Positions 4,997 through 10,694 of a DNA stretch of 10,694 nucleotides are shown here, in pieces. The DNA lies in contig CAJZGD010000071.1 in NCBI GenBank assembly GCA_915275065.1, forward strand, positions 1-10,694, in the 5' to 3' direction. The notes under the pieces are model-generated. The model did no database searches. It saw nothing but the letters and a program-made list of their open reading frames with translations, and was not told the origin of the DNA. This stretch comes from an uncultured Corynebacterium sp. (lineage in GTDB: Bacteria > Actinomycetota > Actinomycetes > Mycobacteriales > Mycobacteriaceae). The stretch's first letter is position 1. Each line of letters begins with the position of its first letter. A program made the translations under genes and the position numbers.

Positions 4997-6216
4997 TGCT
5001 GCAGAGACTGCGTGTGCCTCGGCCGGGGTTATGGCTGCCGGGCCTGACGATTATGTTTGCCGTGTTTGCTTCTCAGGAAACCATTCCTATAGATAAGCTA
5101 TCTCCTTCGGACGTTGGTTCGTATAAGATGCCTTCTTCTGTTGGGTCTTTCATCGTAGAAGCAATGTGTTTCGTTATCAGTGGGTTATGCGTGTCGGCCG
5201 CATGGGACGCGGCCAGAATGCATGAAGTCGCAAAAAACTTAGGAAGACGCGACCAACTAGTAAAAGTATTCTCCTGGATACTGCGACCATGCTTTTTCTG
5301 GGCGGCCTGCGCATTTATCACGTTATGGGTGTATTACATTACTTTGTTTCGGTCATTCGCATACCCACACCCATTTACCGTTTTACTGGGCGCAATGGTA
5401 GGGATAACCTGGTCGGTGATGGGTATTGTTTTCGCCTGGCTGCTTCCTCGTATTGTAGGGCTGCTAGCGGCAGTCATCTTGCCTTTCACTATTACCACGT
5501 TCGCCTGGACTTTGGCTGATCCCCGGTGGCGGCACATGTTTGGTGTCCCATCTGCTTGTTGCACGCTTTCGGCGACGCTCAATACCCGCATGGTGATTGC
5601 TTCTATGCTGTGTTTAAGCAGCATTCTTATTGCAGGGTTAGCTCTGGTTGTATACCGGAGTGGTATTCCGGCTATGCAGGCTCCCCGAAAGCTTGTTGGT
5701 GTGGTTGGTTTTATTGGGGTGTGCGGGCTTGTTGGTTCTTCCTGTGTTGCAGGTACCATAGATAATTTCGGCGCATCCCAGCCAAGGAACATAGCTGAAT
5801 CCGTGTGTCGGGGAAATATTTGTTTTTGGCCAGAGACCGTGGATGCGGAGATTGAGGCGAATAAGATTGCCTATGAGCAAATACGGGCGACAATGCCGGC
5901 GCAGTGGCTGCCCCAGGAGGGGATAATAATAGGCCCGGATCGTAATTACCGAGTCGGGGTTGTTGAAGGACCGGACCTGATTTTAGGTGATCGGGGCGCA
6001 CCGTTATTATTCGTGAACGATGTGGATACAGCACGAATATATAAGTTATTCGCGTGGGTTTTGACTGCCAGGGAGCTTGGTGGTTTTACCACATTCGGCA
6101 TTGATGAACAGGCATGGCAGCGATGGGCTGCCGCCCAGAAAAAACCTGCCACCCCTGAGGAGGTTTTTAGTTGGGTCCAGGCGGAACTCCTACGAATACA
6201 GGCCAATGATGCATGA
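4993..6216 (+). CDS. Polytopic membrane protein of the ABC operon, probable permease subunit
   Basis: A 407-residue protein with about seven hydrophobic segments (roughly 13-27, 52-70, 94-118, 126-150, 152-172, 200-222, 234-254) and a soluble C-terminal domain. It is homologous over its full length to the 792-1997 product; shared motifs include RWRHMFGVPS (178-187), VCRGNICFWPE (271-281), QIRATMPAQWLP (296-307) and TPEEVFSWV (387-395). Cys272 and Cys277 are conserved in both. After the first helix it carries a short extra stretch in which PSDVGS and PSSVGS form an imperfect internal repeat; the paralogue has one such unit. The strong AGAGGAAGGA site gives two-base spacing to the ATG at 4993 and five-base spacing to the one at 4996, so translation may begin at the second Met. 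Overlap with the ATPase gene supports a transporter complex. The C-terminal domain is not typical of ABC-2 permeases. Confidence 0.85.
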   Translation: MMLQRLRVPRPGLWLPGLTIMFAVFASQETIPIDKLSPSDVGSYKMPSSVGSFIVEAMCFVISGLCVSAAWDAARMHEVAKNLGRRDQLVKVFSWILRPCFFWAACAFITLWVYYITLFRSFAYPHPFTVLLGAMVGITWSVMGIVFAWLLPRIVGLLAAVILPFTITTFAWTLADPRWRHMFGVPSACCTLSATLNTRMVIASMLCLSSILIAGLALVVYRSGIPAMQAPRKLVGVVGFIGVCGLVGSSCVAGTIDNFGASQPRNIAESVCRGNICFWPETVDAEIEANKIAYEQIRATMPAQWLPQEGIIIGPDRNYRVGVVEGPDLILGDRGAPLLFVNDVDTARIYKLFAWVLTARELGGFTTFGIDEQAWQRWAAAQKKPATPEEVFSWVQAELLRIQANDA

Positions 6217-6793
6217 GCTGAAGTGTTATATGAAGGGGCATCGGCTGCCGTTGGTCATGTTGTTGGCGGCCATGTCCTATACTCTTTCCCTGATTGGCGG
6301 TAGCACGATTTTGCCGCTGCCGCCTGTTTTCCGGTCTGTGGTACCACCTGTCACTGTGGATTCCGCCTTGGCGTTAATGATCACTGCTGCTGTCGGTATT
6401 TTCGCTACCGCTTCCCTGTCGGCGTGGGAAAACCAGTCCGCGCAACCGTGGTGGATAGCCGACATGGTTGTGGTCATGTTCTTGGTGGCCCCGTCGCTGC
6501 TGGTGTCGCTGGTGGTTTCCCCGGAGTCGCTTATTGCCCGGAACCTGTGCGTGTACCTGATCCTGTATTTCCCGCTGGCTGCGATTTTGAGCGCGAATGC
6601 CGCTATTATTGTGTTGGCCATGTGGATGGTGGGGCAGAGCGCAATATACCAGTATGAATCCGGCCGGGTCATGTGGGCGCTCACGATTATTCTGCAAAAA
6701 TCGTCCCCGCTTCAGGTGGCGGCCGCGGCTGTGGGTGCCCTTGGCATGTGGGTGATTTTCAGACGAAAAATCAAACAACAAGGCATGGGTTGA
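6206..6793 (+). CDS. Integral membrane protein, third gene of the ABC operon
   Basis: A 195-residue, very hydrophobic protein with about six membrane segments (roughly 15-33, 52-72, 84-104, 113-129, 130-147, 169-185) and a basic C-terminal end (FRRKIKQQ). No family was recognised, but size and topology fit a second permease subunit. The gene overlaps the end of the preceding one by 11 bases if the ATG at 6206 is used, or 8 if the ATG at 6209 is used. Its frame stays open further upstream inside the preceding gene, but that stretch is the other reading frame and is not expected to be translated. The overlap implies coupled translation and a fixed ratio with the 4993-6216 product. No clear terminator follows before the VanZ gene. 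Confidence 0.8.
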   Translation: MMHELKCYMKGHRLPLVMLLAAMSYTLSLIGGSTILPLPPVFRSVVPPVTVDSALALMITAAVGIFATASLSAWENQSAQPWWIADMVVVMFLVAPSLLVSLVVSPESLIARNLCVYLILYFPLAAILSANAAIIVLAMWMVGQSAIYQYESGRVMWALTIILQKSSPLQVAAAAVGALGMWVIFRRKIKQQGMG

Positions 6794-6880
6794 TGCAGGC
6801 TGGCATGCGCGCAACCTTTGGGCGTCGATAAGCAACCGATAGCCCCAAATAGGCCCTGACCTGGGGGTACCCGCGGCTTG

Positions 6881-6886
6881 TAGGAT
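6881..6886 (+). promoter_or_regulatory. Candidate -10 box for the VanZ gene
   Basis: TAGGAT preceded by TTG is close to the corynebacterial -10 consensus. If used, transcription would start near 6893 and translation from the ATG at 6909 rather than 6885. A -35 box is not clear (TGACCT at 6857-6862 is 18 bases upstream). Confidence 0.35.
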
Positions 6887-7457
6887 GTGGGTTCGTTACC
6901 CTGGTGCTATGAGACAGAAGCTCCAGTATCTGGCGTTGGTTTCCACAATGGGGATGATCGTTGCCCTCACGACTCTGAAGATTTTCTACCGCATCGGCAA
7001 ATTGTGGCGCCCGGAACGGCAGCATGCGCGGGCCTTAGAGCTTGTGCCTTTCGACATGTTTTTCGGTGGAAAGCACTGGTTTTATCCCCTGTTTGAAACC
7101 CTGGGGAATATTAGCATGTTTGTGCCATTCGGGCTGATGCTCTACATGGTGCTTCCCAGGTCGCGGCCGCGGCGGATCCTCACCGTTGTGATCGCAGGTT
7201 TCCTGTTTAGCCTGGCCATCGAGGTTGCCCAGTATGTGTTTTCCGTGGGCCGCACCGACATTGACGACCTCATCTGCAACACCATCGGCGCATACGTCGG
7301 CGCACTATTCGCACACTGGTTCGGTCCCCGCTGGCATTTGGTGTGGACAGTGCTGGCGCTGCTTGCCGCCACCGCGTTCATCGTCCTGGTGTTCGTGAGC
7401 AACGTGCCGTGCAGCACCGGCTTGAATGCGTTCTGCCACCTGAAAGAAGTCCCCTAG
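6885..7457 (+). CDS. VanZ family membrane protein
   Basis: A 190-residue protein with four to five membrane helices. Family landmarks are NISMFVPFG (75-83), SLAIEVAQ (109-116) with Glu113 and Gln116, and GRTDIDDLICNTIGAYVG (122-139), which together define the VanZ domain. The best-known member adds low-level teicoplanin resistance in enterococci, but most members have no known role and this one should not be called a resistance gene. The start is uncertain: ATG 6885 and ATG 6909 are in frame and neither has a good ribosome binding site. The possible -10 box at 6881 would favour 6909 (182 residues, beginning MRQKLQYL). The gene stands 91 bases after the ABC operon on the same strand. Confidence 0.92.
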   Translation: MWVRYPGAMRQKLQYLALVSTMGMIVALTTLKIFYRIGKLWRPERQHARALELVPFDMFFGGKHWFYPLFETLGNISMFVPFGLMLYMVLPRSRPRRILTVVIAGFLFSLAIEVAQYVFSVGRTDIDDLICNTIGAYVGALFAHWFGPRWHLVWTVLALLAATAFIVLVFVSNVPCSTGLNAFCHLKEVP

Positions 7458-7543
7458 CCCAAGCTTTACGACGCCGCACCCCAGGGCGTGTGACTTTTCA
7501 TTCAGGTGTGGGGAAATGCGACAAATGACATATGGTCTGGTGT

Positions 7544-7555
7544 AAAACCGGTTTT
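7544..7555. promoter_or_regulatory. 12-base perfect palindrome overlapping the Abi gene promoter
   Basis: AAAACCGGTTTT is a perfect palindrome ending five bases before a strong -10 box. In that place a bound protein would block RNA polymerase, so it is a good operator candidate. Regulator unknown; the Abi protein itself or a distant repressor could bind. Confidence 0.45.
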
Positions 7556-7560
7556 GTGTT

Positions 7561-7566
7561 TATACT
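7561..7566 (+). promoter_or_regulatory. Candidate -10 box of the Abi gene
   Basis: TATACT matches the -10 consensus at five of six bases. It lies about 60 bases upstream of the TTG at 7626. The -35 region (around 7538-7543, TGGTGT) is poor. Confidence 0.5.
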
Positions 7567-7625
7567 GAGTGCAACAGCACCCCCAACGCCTCTCAACGAT
7601 GCGCCTCCTGGGGGCCCTCTAGTCT

Positions 7626-8642
7626 TTGAAGATAGAAAAACTTTACATGGTGAGCCCCTATCTGTTGCCGGAAAACCGAGAAGCCTACCTGCGTTCCAAG
7701 GGATTGATAGAAGGCGACATATCTGACGATGACCGCGAGTGGCTCTATTTCATTAACCCCCACTACCTGATTAGTTATGCACGCAACTACCAGTTGCTGG
7801 TTGAACAAAACCAAATCACCGAACCCAAAACCCTCAACAACATTCGGGGGATTGTTGAGGCGGACGCCCAATTAGCGGCCATTTTGATGCCATGGATGCG
7901 CACGGCCGAGCTGAATCTTCGGGCCCTGACGCTGAAGCATTATTGCGCAGGCCACCAATTTGGCGACGGCTACCTGGATATTAGTCGGTGGACGCGCATG
8001 CAGGAAGGGGATGACAAACGCCTGCAAGGAGCATTGCTGAATAGTATTTCCCGCTGCGGCGAACCCCATGTGACAGAGCACTTGGATAGGAAATGGGCAA
8101 AATCCCACACTGGTAACCGGCCGAAAGTCTATGACAACCACGAACACGAGCTGTGGCTAGAGCTTTGCAGCGGCCTACCGTTATGGGCGGTCGTCGATAG
8201 CTTTTCGATGGGCACATTGGGGAAGTTCATTATGCGCTGTGGCGTGCAGTCGCAGGAAAATCCACTGTTTAAGGAAATCGCCGGAGAGCTGGGTATTACG
8301 GCGAAATATTTTGGTACCGCCGTTGAAAGTTTCGGCATCACCCGAAACCTCCTGTTTCACCACCAACGGCTGTGGATGCGCCCCATGCCGAAAAGTCCGG
8401 GACTGTCCAAAGATTTGATTCGGAAGTATCGGAACTATGATTTTAAAGAGAAACACAAGCAGGCCCAGTTCATTGCCCTGCTGACGATCTCCCGATTCCT
8501 GCCCCGAAAGCAACGCGACTGCTACTTGGATGAGCTGGAGAACACAATCGACCAAAACGAAGTATTTTCGCTGGGCATTAAGAAACCCCCGTTCCCTTGG
8601 ATAAAGAAGCCTGATAGGCGTGGCAGATCGAGAAACAGCTGA
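7626..8642 (+). CDS. Abi family protein (Abi_2/AbiD-AbiF-like), putative phage-defence protein with HEPN motif
   Basis: A 338-residue soluble protein. The N-terminal LRSKGLIEGD and FINPHYLISYARNYQLL fit the start of Abi_2 proteins. The middle has LPLWAVVDSFSMGTLGKF (184-201), the family's conserved helix, and RNLLFHHQRLW (240-250) contains the RNxxxH catalytic motif of HEPN ribonucleases (Arg240, His245). Abi_2 members in lactococci cause abortive infection, halting phage growth by killing or stalling the host; RNA cleavage by the HEPN site is inferred from the motif. The start is uncertain: TTG 7626 is the longest choice, and ATG 7647 and GTG 7650 are alternatives that keep the domain intact. 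None has a good ribosome binding site. It ends 7 bases before the convergent Fic gene's stop. Function in defence is not shown here. Confidence 0.85.
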   Translation: MKIEKLYMVSPYLLPENREAYLRSKGLIEGDISDDDREWLYFINPHYLISYARNYQLLVEQNQITEPKTLNNIRGIVEADAQLAAILMPWMRTAELNLRALTLKHYCAGHQFGDGYLDISRWTRMQEGDDKRLQGALLNSISRCGEPHVTEHLDRKWAKSHTGNRPKVYDNHEHELWLELCSGLPLWAVVDSFSMGTLGKFIMRCGVQSQENPLFKEIAGELGITAKYFGTAVESFGITRNLLFHHQRLWMRPMPKSPGLSKDLIRKYRNYDFKEKHKQAQFIALLTISRFLPRKQRDCYLDELENTIDQNEVFSLGIKKPPFPWIKKPDRRGRSRNS

Positions 8643-8649
8643 ACCCTGG

Positions 8650-9435
8650 CTATTCCCCGTAATAATGCTCGTGGAAGGACTCCCGCGGGTGGCCGCGCCG
8701 AAACCCCATCATGCGGTGAAACAACACTGCGGCTGGTTCGGTTGGCTGTTGGGGGCAGCCCTTCCCGGGTGAAAGGCCCGGTCGTAGGGCGTCGACAAGC
8801 AGGGAAGAATCCAGCGTTGCGGCGGCAACATAGCGAGCCGCATGCACCTCGGCGGCTACAATCCGGCCCCAATCGAGCGACCACCCGGCGTGGCGCAGCA
8901 TGTGGTCGAAAAAATACCGTTGAGTTCGGGAGTTCCCGTCAAGGAACGGGTGAATGATCGTTAACTCTCCCCAATGCTCCGCCACCGTGCGCAAGGCCGC
9001 CTCCCGATCCGTTGCCGACGGCGGGCTCTGTTCAATCCGCCGAAAGAGCCGGTCTAATTCCTGGTCCACGTATGCCGCCCGGCACATGGCGAGCCCCATG
9101 GCCCCAACCTCGCTGGTTCGGATCGTCCCAGCCCACGGATACACGTCACCACAAAGATAGGCGTGTGTCGCCAGCAGCGTCTCCCTGGTGAACACCGTCA
9201 GGGGCCGTGACGACTCCAGCTCGCTGAGCCGCCGAAACGCGGTTTTCCCAACCAAATCAGCGGCATCACAGCCGGCATCCGCCAGGACCTGCCGGACCGA
9301 CTCGTCCGCCGAAACCTCACCCCGAAGGATCCTCCGGGACTCCGCCCGATCCGCCTCGGTCATGGTGTAGCCGGCCATCGTCATCGAGGCCGCCACCGCG
9401 GCAAGCCGCTGCTCAACGGTACGATTGTCCGCCAT
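8650..9435 (-). CDS. Fic family protein with an N-terminal VbhA-like antitoxin region
   Basis: A 261-residue protein. The Fic core motif HPFLDGNSRTQR (162-173) has catalytic His162, metal-binding Asp166 and both arginines, with Ser in place of the usual Gly after GN. VYPWAGTIRT (98-107) is the typical flap strand. Fic proteins usually transfer AMP from ATP to target proteins. Residues about 8-52 (AAVAASMTMAGYTMTEAD, then RRILRGEVSADESVRQVLA) resemble VbhA-type antitoxins, here fused in one chain. Where VbhA has SxxxEG, this protein reads SMTMAG (17-22), so the glutamate that blocks ATP placement is alanine. The ATG at 9435-9433 was chosen because it lies 7 bases past the nnr stop codon and gives a complete antitoxin-like region; upstream in-frame starts fall inside the nnr gene. 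Likely co-transcribed with nnr. Confidence 0.88.
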   Translation of the reverse strand: MADNRTVEQRLAAVAASMTMAGYTMTEADRAESRRILRGEVSADESVRQVLADAGCDAADLVGKTAFRRLSELESSRPLTVFTRETLLATHAYLCGDVYPWAGTIRTSEVGAMGLAMCRAAYVDQELDRLFRRIEQSPPSATDREAALRTVAEHWGELTIIHPFLDGNSRTQRYFFDHMLRHAGWSLDWGRIVAAEVHAARYVAAATLDSSLLVDALRPGLSPGKGCPQQPTEPAAVLFHRMMGFRRGHPRESFHEHYYGE

Positions 9436-9442
9436 GACGGGA

Positions 9443-10678
9443 TTACCTGCGGGTAGTGGCCGTGAGCCGGGCCGTGGCATCCTGCACATGTGCCGCGATG
9501 GGTGACGCCGACGTCGGCGCCGGACCGTAAGGGGTTTGGGCCGCCAACCAGGCGGCATCCGCACACAGGTGCACCGCAATGATCGCAGCCTCATGCAGGG
9601 GCCGGCCCAAGGCCGCATGCCGCGCCAACCAGGCGCCCATCACCCCGGCCAGCACATCGCCGCTCCCCGGCGTGGCCGACCAGGAATGCCCGGAATTAAT
9701 GCTGGTGATCGGCTCCGAACCGGGGGTGGCGACAAGCGTGAACCGGCCCTTCCGCACCACAATGAGCCCCAACTGTTCAGCCAACGCCTGGGTGTCGGTG
9801 AGCCGATCCGTCCTGGAGATGCCGGCGACCTCGGCCAGGGTGGCGAACTCCGCATCGTGGGGCGTGACCACCGTTGCAGCCGTCCGGTTGGCCAATAAAT
9901 CCATGAGGTCCGCGTTTTTGGCGAGGAGTTTAATGCCATCGGCGTCAATAAGCAGGGGGATATTGCGGCTAAGCAAATCCCGCAACTCTGCGGTTGTGGC
10001 GCCGCCGGGCCCGGCCACCCATGCCTGCACCTTACCGGCCGTCGCAAGACTGCTGGCAATAACCTCGGGGGTGGCATCCAACACGAAATCCCGGGCGGCA
10101 CCAACGTAACGAACCATCGACGGTGTGGCCCGAACTGCGCCCTGAACACACAAAACGCCCGCGCCGGGATACCGCTCGCTGCCGGCCAGCAACCCCACCA
10201 CGCCCCGTGAATACTTGTGGTCGTCCGGGCCCGGCTCCAGGGACTCAATTGCGGGGATGCGCGGGATTGGATGCAGCCCTTCCGGCCATACCCGACCTGT
10301 GCCCACTGACCGGTAAACTTGCACGTGGCTCCCCTGCGGCGCGATCCCAATGTCGCCCACCACCACTTCGCCGCAGGCCGGGGACACCGCGTGGGCGTAC
10401 CGCAGCGCCCCGAACGTCACCGTTGCGGTCGCGGTTATGTGCGCCCCCATCGGCACCCCAGTATCGGGATTGATGCCACTGGGGACGTCGATGGCCAGGA
10501 TCGGCGTGCCCGCGCACCTGGCCAGCAATGCGGCCAGATCATCCGATAGTCCTTTCGAACCACCTAATCCGATAATGCCATCAATCACCAGGCTATAATC
10601 CCCAAGCTTGGTGACAAATTGGCCGCCAGCATGTTCGAATGCCGCGGCGGCGCGTTCGTGAATTCGGGTGCCGACTCT
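9443..10678 (-). CDS. nnr: Bifunctional NAD(P)HX epimerase / ADP-dependent NAD(P)HX dehydratase, 5'-truncated by contig end
   Basis: 411 codons remain. The visible chain begins in the C-terminal half of the epimerase (YjeF_N) domain: FEHAGGQF, LVIDGIIGLGG and AIDVPSGINPDTG (about 63-74). It continues with the complete dehydratase (YjeF_C, ribokinase-like) domain: HKYSRGVVGLLAGS (154-167), TPHDAEF (272-278) and GSGDVLAG (338-345), whose Asp341 is the usual catalytic base. The enzyme repairs hydrated NADH and NADPH. The epimerase part is about half missing because the gene runs into the adapter-bearing contig end; the reading frame stays open to base 10678. A GTG at 10588 is inside the domain and is not a real start. 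Roughly 100 N-terminal residues are absent. The Fic gene follows after 7 bases. Confidence 0.94.
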   Translation of the reverse strand, partial: RVGTRIHERAAAAFEHAGGQFVTKLGDYSLVIDGIIGLGGSKGLSDDLAALLARCAGTPILAIDVPSGINPDTGVPMGAHITATATVTFGALRYAHAVSPACGEVVVGDIGIAPQGSHVQVYRSVGTGRVWPEGLHPIPRIPAIESLEPGPDDHKYSRGVVGLLAGSERYPGAGVLCVQGAVRATPSMVRYVGAARDFVLDATPEVIASSLATAGKVQAWVAGPGGATTAELRDLLSRNIPLLIDADGIKLLAKNADLMDLLANRTAATVVTPHDAEFATLAEVAGISRTDRLTDTQALAEQLGLIVVRKGRFTLVATPGSEPITSINSGHSWSATPGSGDVLAGVMGAWLARHAALGRPLHEAAIIAVHLCADAAWLAAQTPYGPAPTSASPIAAHVQDATARLTATTRR

Positions 10679-10694
10679 AGATCGGAAGAGCGTC
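10679..10694. other. Illumina TruSeq adapter remnant at contig end
   Basis: AGATCGGAAGAGCGTC is identical to the first 16 bases of the TruSeq universal (read 2) adapter read-through sequence. It is sequencing artefact, not genomic DNA, and should be trimmed. The true genomic sequence ends at or just before 10678-10680. Confidence 0.96.

Noticed and set aside
6077..6205. Longer start for the third ABC-operon gene
   Set aside because: It would overlap the preceding gene by over 130 bases; ATG 6206/6209 sits at the normal coupled overlap and starts just before the first helix.
7471..7489. ACGCC/GGCGT hairpin after the VanZ gene as a terminator
   Set aside because: Only five pairs, and the T-run is interrupted and displaced; weak.
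9436..9618. Longer Fic start upstream of 9435
   Set aside because: The extension lies inside the nnr gene in another frame and yields an arginine-rich sequence typical of a shadow frame.
1..10694. CRISPR arrays, tRNA or rRNA genes, insertion sequences
   Set aside because: No regularly spaced repeats, tRNA-like folds, rRNA sequence or transposase-like proteins were seen on either strand.

Overview
The window looks like a chromosomal contig from a high-to-moderate-GC actinobacterium, most plausibly Corynebacterium or a close relative. This is inference: it rests on the fused NAD(P)HX epimerase/dehydratase gene, several genes lacking Shine-Dalgarno sites, and the general protein character. I cannot name the species. 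The right edge is a true contig end, because the last 16 bases match the start of the Illumina TruSeq adapter rather than biological sequence.

Layout from left to right. Bases 1-300 (minus) hold the N-terminal 100 codons of a GH1 6-phospho-beta-glucosidase. After a long AT-richer gap come a polytopic membrane protein of unknown function (792-1997, plus) and a small two-helix membrane protein (2079-2309). Two strong hairpins follow (2338-2437), the second of which looks like an intrinsic terminator, then a DUF1697 protein (2471-3016). Two tandem paralogous genes for small two-helix membrane proteins lie on the minus strand (3022-3656); their C-terminal halves are identical in protein sequence. 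A gap of about 600 bases precedes a tightly overlapping operon (4253-6793): an ABC ATPase, a second polytopic protein clearly homologous to the 792-1997 product, and a third integral membrane protein. A VanZ-family protein (6885-7457) follows.

The right part reads as a defence or stress pair plus housekeeping. An Abi-like protein with an HEPN-type RNxxxH motif (7626-8642, plus) converges on a Fic protein (8650-9435, minus). The Fic protein starts 7 bases after the end of a fused nnrE-nnrD gene (9443-10678, minus) for repair of damaged NAD(P)H; that gene is cut off at its 5' end by the contig edge.

The most unusual material is the set of uncharacterised membrane proteins from 792 to 6793. The two 400-residue paralogues share a C-terminal soluble domain with a VCR-x3-CFWPE motif, and only one copy has an adjacent ATPase. 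Their upstream regions share a 16-base element. The likely reading is an ABC-type export or immunity-like system with a second, ATPase-less copy nearby, but substrate and role are unknown. A second point is the Fic protein, whose N-terminus resembles a fused VbhA-type antitoxin but has alanine where the inhibitory motif should carry glutamate.
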